The position numbers were made by a program, and so were the translations under genes. Below, piece after piece: positions 1 to 6,701 of a stretch of DNA of 64,000 bases. The notes under the pieces are model-generated. The model was not told the origin of the DNA, searched no databases, and was given only the letters and a program-made list of their open reading frames with translations. How positions within the stretch are numbered: the stretch's first letter is position 1; each line of letters begins with the position of its first letter. Source of the stretch: Rhodobacterales bacterium HKCCE3408 (GTDB taxonomy: Bacteria; Pseudomonadota; Alphaproteobacteria; Rhodobacterales; Rhodobacteraceae); the NCBI GenBank assembly GCA_015689705.1, contig WVSN01000008.1, positions 110,398 to 174,397 on the forward strand, given 5' to 3'.

Positions 1-387
1 GCGCTCCCCCGACCTGTGCAGGATGAACAGTGTTCCGCGCGGATCGGGCCGCAATTCGTACTCGACCACGCTCGTCCAGAGCCGCGCATAGCGTTCGACA
101 CGCGCATAAGACCGGCCCAGCGTCGTGGCCGCCTTGAACGCCAGCCCGAGCGCTCCGTATTCGTCGAGCCGCATGGATGCCCCTGTCCGCACCGGAAGAT
201 CCGTCACGTCTATTTCGGCGGCCATTCGTTCCAGCAGGTCGTAATAGGCGACGTCGGGAACCATCGCTTTTGGATCCCACGCCCCGTCGGGATCGAGCCC
301 GATCGAAGCCAGCAGCGCGCGCGCGGCCACCCCGGACCCGGCCGCGGCCACCATCTTTCGCGCAAAGAGCGAGGTGACGTATCCCAT
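1..387 (-). CDS. AraC-family regulator, N-terminal part (truncated by window edge)
   Basis: The reverse strand reads open from an ATG at 387 to the left edge, giving 129 codons that begin MGYVTSLFARKMVAAAG. The text resembles the N-terminal ligand-binding half (arabinose-binding-type domain) of OruR/ArgR-like AraC regulators: a hydrophobic start, a segment with PDVAYYDLLERMA, and the stretch YGALGLAFKAATTLGRSYARVERY. The C-terminal DNA-binding domain with its two helix-turn-helix motifs would lie beyond the window. It is divergent from the regulator starting at 540. The target is unknown. Confidence 0.7.
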   Translation of the reverse strand, partial: MGYVTSLFARKMVAAAGSGVAARALLASIGLDPDGAWDPKAMVPDVAYYDLLERMAAEIDVTDLPVRTGASMRLDEYGALGLAFKAATTLGRSYARVERYARLWTSVVEYELRPDPRGTLFILHRSGER

Positions 388-539
388 CGCGGCAGGATAG
401 GCGGCGATTTCGCTCCGGCAAAGAACTCTGGCCACGCCGGTCCTGGTCAGGCGCAGTCCTTGGGCCCCCGCACCTATCCGTAAAGCTTGGCAGGCCGGTC
501 CGTTCTGCTAGCCTTCGTCCACCAACGCTGGAGTCTACG

Positions 540-2057
540 GTGACCGATCTGACAGCCCAATCCTATCGGCTCGATCGCGCCGCCCGGCTGCTCTCGGTCG
601 CGGGGAAGGAGGTCAAACTCGGCGCGCGCGCATTCGACGTGCTGGATTACCTCGACGCCAATTCCGGACGCGTGGTCACGAAAGCGGAGTTGCTGGAAGG
701 CGTCTGGGCCAACCTGAATGTCGAGGAAGGAAACCTGACGGTCCAGATCAGTGCGCTGCGCAAGGTGCTTGGCAACCGGGCCATCGCGACCGTGCCGGGG
801 GTTGGCTACAAGCTGACGCTTGCCGCCGATGCGCCCGTGACGCCGAATGAGAGCCTGCCGCTGCCGGAGAAGCCATCGCTCGCCGTCCTGCCGTTCGCGA
901 ACCTCACAGGAGATCCGGACAAGACTTACCTGGTCGACGGCATCGTATCGGACATGATCGGCGCATTGTCCCTGATCCCCAGCATCTTTGTGATCTCCGC
1001 GTCCTCGACCTTCACGTTGAAGGGCCAGAGTGTCGATCTCGCGGATATCGGCAAGCGACTGGGCGTCCGCTACATCCTCGAAGGCGGCATCCAGCAGGCC
1101 GGGGATCGCCTGCGGATCAACACCCAACTGGTCGAGGCGGAAACCGGCCACACGATCTGGAGTTCCCGGTTCAGCGGCGCCCTTGCCGACGTCTTCGATC
1201 TTCAGGACGAGGTCACCGAACAGGTCGCAGCAGCCATCGAGCCAAACGTGATCTTCGCGGAATCCCGCCGCGCCAGCGCCAAGCCGACGACCGAACTCGA
1301 TGCCTACGACCTATGCCTGCGCGCGGCCCCCCGCCTCTACCGGATGGCCGACCGGGAAAGCTTCGACACCGGGCTCGCCCTGCTGGAGCGCGCGCTGGAG
1401 ATCGACCCGGACTATATCGAGGCGAGGTCGCTCAAATGCCGGGCGCACATGATGGCCTGCGCCTCTCGGTTCATCGGCTTTCCCGAGGCGCGCACCATCC
1501 TGCCGCTCGCCGACGCATTGCTGTCCACGCCCGACGCCGATGCATCGACGCTGGCCATGGCCGGTCACACGGTCGCCTATCTGGGCCACGCCTTCGACAG
1601 GGGTCAGGCGGCCATTTCCCGGGCCCTGGCGATGAACCCGAATTCCAGCATGAACCTGATCCATTCTGGATGGGTGCATTCCTACCTCGGCCATGCAGAG
1701 GTCTCTCTTGCCCATTTCGGACGCAGCATGCGCCTGAACCCCATCGACCCGCGGAATCCGCAGATCCGTTCCGGCATCGGCATGGCCCTGATCGCGGACG
1801 ACCGCATCGAGGAGGCGCTGGTCGAGTTCGAGGCCGCCTATGCCGCAGCGCCGGAATGGGCGACGTCCTACAACGGATTGATCATCTGCCTGACGGCGGT
1901 CGGACGGATGGATGATGCCCGCAGGTTTCGCGACCTCCTCCTTGCCTCCGCGCCGGACACGACGGTGTCCGGCTACCTGCGCGACAGCCCCCACCGGACC
2001 CCGGTCCATCGCGACCACATCGAACGGGCCTACAGGGCGGTCGGCATTCCGGAGTGA
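540..2057 (+). CDS. Winged-helix regulator with TolB-like and TPR domains
   Basis: The 505-residue protein starts with GTG. Residues 1-100 form an OmpR/CadC-type winged helix (KLGARAFDVLDYLDANSGRVVTKAELLEGVW, then the recognition-helix region ending GVGYKL). Residues 110-240 match the TolB/FlgO-like domain found in CadC-type and adenylate-cyclase-associated regulators (SLAVLPFANLTGD, LGVRYILEGG). The C-terminal half carries TPR-like helices. No transmembrane helix is obvious, so it probably acts as a soluble one-component regulator that senses through the TPR part. It lies immediately upstream of the oxidase operon in the same direction, so it may control it; this is inferred from position. 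It converges with the small gene at 2059. Two similar proteins occur at 23635 and 51583. Confidence 0.85.
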   Translation: MTDLTAQSYRLDRAARLLSVAGKEVKLGARAFDVLDYLDANSGRVVTKAELLEGVWANLNVEEGNLTVQISALRKVLGNRAIATVPGVGYKLTLAADAPVTPNESLPLPEKPSLAVLPFANLTGDPDKTYLVDGIVSDMIGALSLIPSIFVISASSTFTLKGQSVDLADIGKRLGVRYILEGGIQQAGDRLRINTQLVEAETGHTIWSSRFSGALADVFDLQDEVTEQVAAAIEPNVIFAESRRASAKPTTELDAYDLCLRAAPRLYRMADRESFDTGLALLERALEIDPDYIEARSLKCRAHMMACASRFIGFPEARTILPLADALLSTPDADASTLAMAGHTVAYLGHAFDRGQAAISRALAMNPNSSMNLIHSGWVHSYLGHAEVSLAHFGRSMRLNPIDPRNPQIRSGIGMALIADDRIEEALVEFEAAYAAAPEWATSYNGLIICLTAVGRMDDARRFRDLLLASAPDTTVSGYLRDSPHRTPVHRDHIERAYRAVGIPE

Positions 2058-2058
2058 C

Positions 2059-2229
2059 CTAGAGCAGGCGATCGACGGCGCGGCGCGCGGCTTCGCGGCG
2101 GGCCTGCGCGGCGAGTACTTCCTCGGGCGCAGTCCGTTTCAGGAGCAGACGGAACAGGGTGGCGATAACGGTCAGGACGCCTTGAAAGCGGGGGGCGGCT
2201 GCGGGGCGGTCGTAGTCCAGAAGTGCCAT
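2059..2229 (-). CDS. Small hypothetical protein, 56 residues
   Basis: An ATG at 2229 opens a 56-codon frame ending TAG at 2059, one base after the stop of the convergent regulator. The product begins MALLDYDRPAAAPRF, has a hydrophobic central helix (GVLTVIATLFRLLL) and ends in an Arg/Ala-rich amphipathic helix (AAQARREAARRAVDRLL). This layout suits a small membrane-associated protein. An AAAGGA stretch about 10 bases upstream could act as a ribosome site. I do not recognise a family. The tight fit against the neighbour's stop supports a real gene, but short length keeps confidence moderate. Confidence 0.45.
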   Translation of the reverse strand: MALLDYDRPAAAPRFQGVLTVIATLFRLLLKRTAPEEVLAAQARREAARRAVDRLL

Positions 2230-2549
2230 GTCTTTGGTCCTTTGCAGGTGTCTCGGTCACAGGGGACAAGCTGCCCGGCTCCGGCTTAAGGGTCCTTTGG
2301 CCGGACCTGAAACGTTCCAAATGGCCCAAATCCTTCCAAAGCGGGAGCCGGCCGCGGCGGTCCCGTTGAGGCCGTCGCGGCGGAAATCGCAGTCTTTTTT
2401 CACGTTGATGCGGCTCGCCTCCGCGAAGCAGGATTCGCGCCCCTTGCCAGATGGTTGGCCTCCAGAGCTCCCCCGTCCGTGGGTGGTAATCCCTCCCCGT
2501 CCGCCAGTTTCCTGAGGAACCGAATACCGCGCGGAACGTTTTCCCTATC

Positions 2550-2564
2550 TTCGTGATAAACGAA
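2550..2564. promoter_or_regulatory. Inverted repeat upstream of the oxidase operon
   Basis: The arms TTCGT and ACGAA are separated by GATAA, 25 bases before the ATG at 2590. A wider symmetric pair, GTTTTC and GAAAAC, flanks it. The site does not match the classic FNR (TTGAT-N4-ATCAA) or NnrR (TTAAC-N4-GTTAA) boxes. Its position, between the 360-base gene-free region 2230-2589 and the GGGGGAGGG ribosome site, suits an operator for the oxidase operon. The rest of that gene-free region shows no coding or RNA feature that I can support. Confidence 0.35.
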
Positions 2565-2589
2565 AACTATCGGGGGAGGGCGTCAGGAC

Positions 2590-4098
2590 ATGGCGCAAAT
2601 GTCGGCCGACGAACGCATCTCTTCGGACGTGGAAGCGCACCCGCCCCGGACCTATGCCGACAGCGCCTCGAAGGTCTGGCTCTACAGTTCTCTCTTCTGG
2701 ATCATCTTCCTGACCCTCGTTGGCCTGACGATGGCCACCGAGCTCGTGACCCCCAACCTGTTCGCAGGCATCGCGCCGCTTCAGTTCGGCCGGATCCGCC
2801 CGATGCACGTCAACGGCGCCATCTTCGGCTGGCTGACGATGATGTATGTCGGCGGGGCCTTCTATGTCCTTCCGCGGCTTCTTGGCGTCAGTTCGCTGTG
2901 GAGCGAAACGCTCGGTGTCTGGAGCGCGTGGATCTGGAACCTCGCCTTCGCCGCGGGCATCGTCGGCCTCGGGCTAGGGCTTACCCAGGCGCGGGAATAC
3001 ACCGAGCTGATCTGGCCGGTCGATGTGCTCCTGGTTCTCGTCCTGCTTTCCAACATCTTCAATTCGCTCATGACGGTCGTGCACCGCCGGGTGCGGCCGC
3101 TTTACGTCACCGTCTGGTGGATCCTTGCCAGCCAGATCTGGCTCGCCGTCGACTACTTCATCGACAACGTGATGTGGCGGCCCGGGAACTGGCTTGGCAA
3201 TGGCGTCGCCGGCGGCGGGTCGCCATCGGGCGCCCTGCCCGATCCGCTCGCCGACGGGATGCTCAACTGGTGGGGCAATCACAACCTCTTCGGGCTGTGG
3301 CTGACGCCGATGATGGTGGCCCTCATCTACTACTTCATTCCGAAGATCACGCGGACCCCGCTCTACAGCCACACGCTGTCGCTGGTCTCGTTCTGGGGGA
3401 TCGCGTTCTTCTACACCGGTGTCGGCCACCACCATCTTCTCCAGGCGCCGATCCCGGGCTGGCTCAAGACCTTCGCGACGGTGAACTCGATCCTGCTGCT
3501 GGTTCCGGTCTTCGCCTTCGTGACCAATGTCTGGCTGACGATGCGCGGCAACTGGTCCTCGTTCTTCACCAACATGCCACTCCGGTTCATGCTGACCGGT
3601 TTCATCTTCTACTTCCTGGTCAACGTGCAGGGCGCGTTCATGGCCGTGCCCGTGTTCAACCAGATGATTCACTTCACCAATTTCATCGTCGCCCACGCGC
3701 ACCTGGCGCTGCTCGGCGCCTTCACCTTCGTCGGCATGGGCACCGTCACCTACCTGGTACCGCAGTTTCTCGGCCGGCCGATCTACAGCCGGCAGCTGGT
3801 CGAGTGGCAATACTGGCTCCTGTTCGTGGGCTTCACCGGCTTCTTCTGGGTGCTGACCTTCGCCAGCTTCCTGCAGGGGCAGAACTGGGCCATCGGGATT
3901 CCGCAGATCAACGTGCTGCCGGAAATCCGCCCGCACTACATCGCCCGGGCGATCTTCGGTGCGATGATCCTGATGTCGGCCATCCTGCAGGCGATCAGCG
4001 TGATCGCGACGCTCATTGTCGATACCAGCCGAAAGACGCGCGAGGAATTCCGGGCCTATGCGGGGCGGCCGGTGACCGAAGGAGGCAGCCATGACTGA
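2590..4098 (+). CDS. Divergent cbb3-type (C-family) heme-copper oxidase subunit I
   Basis: This 502-residue polytopic membrane protein resembles CcoN, the subunit that reduces O2 at a heme-CuB centre. All metal ligands can be placed: H73 (low-spin heme, MHVNGAIFGW), H231 in WWGNHNLFG and H281/H282 in GVGHHHLL (CuB), and H369/H371 in AHAHLALLG (high-spin and low-spin hemes). Tyr275 sits six residues before H281, where C-family oxidases keep the cross-linked active-site tyrosine, which argues for an oxidase and against a NO reductase. Q347 (VQG) replaces the glutamate usually seen in the FEG motif of CcoN. A strong GGGGGAGGG precedes the start. The next gene overlaps by 8 bases, so the two are translationally coupled. 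It is clearly divergent from standard CcoN, so I assign no gene symbol. Confidence 0.88.
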   Translation: MAQMSADERISSDVEAHPPRTYADSASKVWLYSSLFWIIFLTLVGLTMATELVTPNLFAGIAPLQFGRIRPMHVNGAIFGWLTMMYVGGAFYVLPRLLGVSSLWSETLGVWSAWIWNLAFAAGIVGLGLGLTQAREYTELIWPVDVLLVLVLLSNIFNSLMTVVHRRVRPLYVTVWWILASQIWLAVDYFIDNVMWRPGNWLGNGVAGGGSPSGALPDPLADGMLNWWGNHNLFGLWLTPMMVALIYYFIPKITRTPLYSHTLSLVSFWGIAFFYTGVGHHHLLQAPIPGWLKTFATVNSILLLVPVFAFVTNVWLTMRGNWSSFFTNMPLRFMLTGFIFYFLVNVQGAFMAVPVFNQMIHFTNFIVAHAHLALLGAFTFVGMGTVTYLVPQFLGRPIYSRQLVEWQYWLLFVGFTGFFWVLTFASFLQGQNWAIGIPQINVLPEIRPHYIARAIFGAMILMSAILQAISVIATLIVDTSRKTREEFRAYAGRPVTEGGSHD

Positions 4099-5527
4099 CC
4101 GGTCCGGCCGCATTCCCAGCCATCCGCAGATCCCGCCGCAGGTGCCGCAGACCTCGCCGCGCCGGACGATGCTAATGAGCCCGGCGATGGTGGTGATCGG
4201 CGGTCTGCTCGCCTTCTTCACCGTGGTGTTCTCGGTCGTGGTGCTGCCGATCGAAACCTACACGCCGCCGCCATCGGACAACTGGCTGCCGATCAGCGAC
4301 GAGGCTCATGCGGGCCGGCAGGTCTTCCTCGCCAATGGCTGCGTCTATTGTCACAGCGGCTTCAGCCGGCCGCAGGACGTGTTCGAAGGGCTCTACTATC
4401 TCTATCCGCGGGCCTCGGAGCCCGGCGACTTCCACGGAACCGCCCAAAGTCCCAACGTGCTCGGCACGGCACGTACCGGGCCAGACCTGTCCCATGAAGG
4501 CGGGCAACATCCGGATACGTGGCACGTCGCACACTACGCGAACCCCCGCAACACGACGCCTGTCTCGATCATGCCCAGCTTCAGTTACCTGTCGCAGGAC
4601 GACCGGGATGCGCTGATCGCCTACAATCAGAGCCGGGGCGGGAAGGACGGGATGCTGCGCCAGGCTGCCGTCCGCATGGGAAACCAGCTCATGCGCCTCA
4701 ACATGAACATGGACGTGACCGCGGACGCCGCGCTGGCCGACCTGCTCGACGAGCTGCGGGCCTCGGGCAGCTACAACGCCGACGGGATGCCCTCGGACCG
4801 GTCGCCGAGCGGGCTGCCGTGGAAGGCGGTCTGGATGATCAACAGTTTCGGCCGGGGCTACTGGCTGATGCCGGACCCGCTGGACGTGACGCAGCAAAAC
4901 CTGATCCGCGGGCGCGCCATCTTCCTGTCACGGTGCAGTGGATGCCACGGCGTGGAGGGCGACGGTGCGGGGACGGCTGCGCGATCGTTCATGATCCCGC
5001 CGTTCGATTTCACGCAGGAGGGCCTGCCCGGAATGCCGATGACCTCGAGCGGCATGTTCTACCACCGGATCCTGACCGCCGGACCCGGCACCGCGATGGA
5101 GAATTTCGGCACCCGCCTGTCGGTCGAGGATATCTGGCGGGTCGTGCTGTTCCTTCGCACGATCCCGAACGGAGGTCTGACCGAGCCGCTGCCGACGGTC
5201 GACATGTATGAACCCTGGACGCCGCCGCCGCCGCTTCAGGCCTATGTCGAATCCCACCCGATCGGCGCGGCGCTGACTGACGGCGGCGACCGCTCCGATC
5301 CGTTCATGAATGCGGCCCGATGGGTCGCGCCCGGGATGGCGACCGGCGACGAGATCATGATCGGCGGCGCGATCCCGATGACGCTCGACCGGCTCGCCGA
5401 CCTGATCCGTGCCGAATACATGAACCTGGTCGACGCCGCCTATGCCGATGCCGAGGCAAGGGGCGACGACCTGCCCGATCTCGACACACTGCACTCCACC
5501 GAAAGGCTCGTGTTCCATGCGCCCTGA
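4091..5527 (+). CDS. CcoO-like cytochrome c fused to a second cytochrome c domain
   Basis: The 478-residue protein has one N-terminal membrane anchor (about residues 29-53) and two periplasmic heme c domains. The first resembles CcoO: C84-VYC-H88, then TARTGPDLSHEGG, TWHVAHYANPR and a likely axial Met161 in IMPSF. The second begins near residue 268 with C282-SGC-H286 and a candidate axial Met336. Standard cbb3 oxidases use a mono-heme CcoO plus a separate di-heme CcoP; here one polypeptide carries two hemes and no CcoP gene is present in the operon. It should deliver electrons to the subunit encoded just upstream. The C-terminal 110 residues after the second heme domain are not recognised. 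Confidence 0.85.
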   Translation: MTDRSGRIPSHPQIPPQVPQTSPRRTMLMSPAMVVIGGLLAFFTVVFSVVVLPIETYTPPPSDNWLPISDEAHAGRQVFLANGCVYCHSGFSRPQDVFEGLYYLYPRASEPGDFHGTAQSPNVLGTARTGPDLSHEGGQHPDTWHVAHYANPRNTTPVSIMPSFSYLSQDDRDALIAYNQSRGGKDGMLRQAAVRMGNQLMRLNMNMDVTADAALADLLDELRASGSYNADGMPSDRSPSGLPWKAVWMINSFGRGYWLMPDPLDVTQQNLIRGRAIFLSRCSGCHGVEGDGAGTAARSFMIPPFDFTQEGLPGMPMTSSGMFYHRILTAGPGTAMENFGTRLSVEDIWRVVLFLRTIPNGGLTEPLPTVDMYEPWTPPPPLQAYVESHPIGAALTDGGDRSDPFMNAARWVAPGMATGDEIMIGGAIPMTLDRLADLIRAEYMNLVDAAYADAEARGDDLPDLDTLHSTERLVFHAP

Positions 5528-5831
5528 TCTCCCCGTTCTCCCCCGCATCGCGGCTGCCTTTGCCGCCCTGAGCGCGATGGTGTTCGCCGCTTCGCCCGCC
5601 ACCGCTGCGGTCTATCCACATGCAGAGGGCGCGGCGGTGATGGCCGACTGGGTCGTGCTTGCCTTCCTGGTCTTCTTCGGCTGTGCCCTGCTGGTGTTCC
5701 TCGTCGCGGTCCGGCGTGGCTATTTCACCGATCTCGAGGCCGCCAAGTACTACCTGCTGACGGTCGACGAGCCCGATTTCTACACACCCGACTGGATCAA
5801 GGAGGCCGAGTCCGATGCTGAGAGGGAATGA
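5517..5831 (+). CDS. Small membrane protein, CcoS-like C-terminus
   Basis: The 104-residue product starts at an ATG that overlaps the previous gene by 11 bases. Residues 1-31 look like a signal peptide ending ATA, followed by a transmembrane helix (VVLAFLVFFGCALLVFLVA). The text after it, AVRRGYFTDLEAAKYYLL-TVDE, resembles the short CcoS pattern (basic residues, G-x-F-x-DLE, acidic end). CcoS helps insert cofactors into cbb3 oxidases. The resemblance is limited to about 20 residues, so an accessory or assembly role is an inference. A longer upstream start at 5442 is possible but would bury the signal peptide. Confidence 0.6.
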   Translation: MRPDLPVLPRIAAAFAALSAMVFAASPATAAVYPHAEGAAVMADWVVLAFLVFFGCALLVFLVAVRRGYFTDLEAAKYYLLTVDEPDFYTPDWIKEAESDAERE

Positions 5832-6159
5832 CAGCGCCACCGCCCAACAGGTCTTCGACAATCTCTATGCGCACTATCTCGCCGCCATCCCGGTGGAGCG
5901 GACGGAAATCCTGTGGTCCGGGCCGATCTACATCGCGCTCTACGCGGTCGTGCTCGTGGTGTTCTTCTGGCTCTTCGCCTTCTGGCTGAAGCGCACCGGC
6001 GGGTCTTCGCCACGGCTGTTCGAACTGACCTCGTTCGATGCGATCCTGACCGAGCGGATCGGGAAGATCGCGGTCTTCAGCTACGTGGTCTGGGCCGCCG
6101 TCGTCATCTGGGCGGGTTATTTCGGCATCAAGCAGGCCGTCTTCGGCCTGATCTACTGA
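5815..6159 (+). CDS. Oxidase-operon membrane protein of unknown function, 114 residues
   Basis: This frame begins inside the end of the preceding gene (17-base overlap). It encodes two transmembrane helices, at about residues 36-57 (PIYIALYAVVLVVFFWLFAF) and 88-108 (VFSYVVWAAVVIWAGYFGI), joined by a loop with SSPRLFELTSFDAILTERIG. No cofactor-binding motif is visible. I do not recognise the family. Tight overlap on both sides in an oxidase operon suggests a small structural subunit or assembly factor. Confidence 0.6.
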   Translation: MLRGNDSATAQQVFDNLYAHYLAAIPVERTEILWSGPIYIALYAVVLVVFFWLFAFWLKRTGGSSPRLFELTSFDAILTERIGKIAVFSYVVWAAVVIWAGYFGIKQAVFGLIY

Positions 6160-6169
6160 CGGGGCATCC

Positions 6170-6478
6170 ATGTCGGTCGCGCAAACCCATTCCTGCTTCA
6201 CCTTCGCATCGTTCCATCACGAGAACTGGCACGACGCGGAGCCGCTGCTGGAATCGTGGAAAGCGCTGCTGCAAGGACTTCCCGGCTTCGTCGTGTGCGA
6301 CCTGTGGCTGCGGCGGCTCGAGAACCGGGACGTCCACTGCATCATCCGCGTGGCCTTCGAACACCGCGAACAGCTCGAGGAGTTCCTCAAGAGCCGGTGG
6401 GCGCCGGAGCTCATTATCGAGTCCCTCGATCCGCAGCCCTACGACGTCGTCATCGACCACTTCGAGCAGCACATCTGA
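6170..6478 (+). CDS. Small soluble alpha/beta protein, possibly of the dimeric ferredoxin-like (ABM-type) fold
   Basis: The 102-residue cytosolic protein has no signal or membrane helix. Its pattern (beta strand FTFASFHH, helix AEPLLESWKALLQGLPGF, strand VVCDLWLRRLENRDVHCIIRVAFEHREQLEEF split by turns, helix, final strand) suggests the ferredoxin-like fold of antibiotic-biosynthesis monooxygenases and related small stress-response enzymes. No catalytic residues can be named from reading alone. It sits 10 bases after the preceding gene and 12 before the next, inside the oxidase operon, which is an unusual place for such a protein. A role in heme or quinone handling is possible but unproven. 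Confidence 0.5.
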   Translation: MSVAQTHSCFTFASFHHENWHDAEPLLESWKALLQGLPGFVVCDLWLRRLENRDVHCIIRVAFEHREQLEEFLKSRWAPELIIESLDPQPYDVVIDHFEQHI

Positions 6479-6490
6479 AAGGAGGATATC

Positions 6491-6697
6491 ATGGCCGAAC
6501 CGAACGATACCGCGGCACCGGCCTCAAGCTATGCCGAACCACATGCCTACGGGCAGGACGAGCGCCGCACCTCGCGCGAAGAGGAAAACGTCCGCGCACA
6601 GGGGCAATGGCGGGACTGGCTGATCCTGGCGGTCATGATGCTCGTCTCGCTCGGCTACCACTTCCTGATCTTCTACTTCCAGCCCGGCCTCGGATAG
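6491..6697 (+). CDS. Small single-helix membrane protein of the oxidase operon
   Basis: An AAAGGAGG ribosome site precedes this 68-residue frame. The first 45 residues are polar and charged (EERRTSREEENVRAQG-like composition), and the C-terminus is one transmembrane helix (DWLILAVMMLVSLGYHFLIFYF). The shape resembles the small non-catalytic subunits of heme-copper oxidases (CcoQ or aa3 subunit IV types), though no specific motif is shared. It ends four bases before the next gene. Confidence 0.6.
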   Translation: MAEPNDTAAPASSYAEPHAYGQDERRTSREEENVRAQGQWRDWLILAVMMLVSLGYHFLIFYFQPGLG

Positions 6698-6701
6698 GCC
6701 G

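Noticed and set aside
2590..4098. Assignment of the CcoN-like subunit as a nitric oxide reductase
   Set aside because: Tyr275 and the His-His pair follow the C-family oxidase spacing, and the Glu residues typical of cNOR/qNOR sites were not seen. NO reduction cannot be excluded but is not the better reading.
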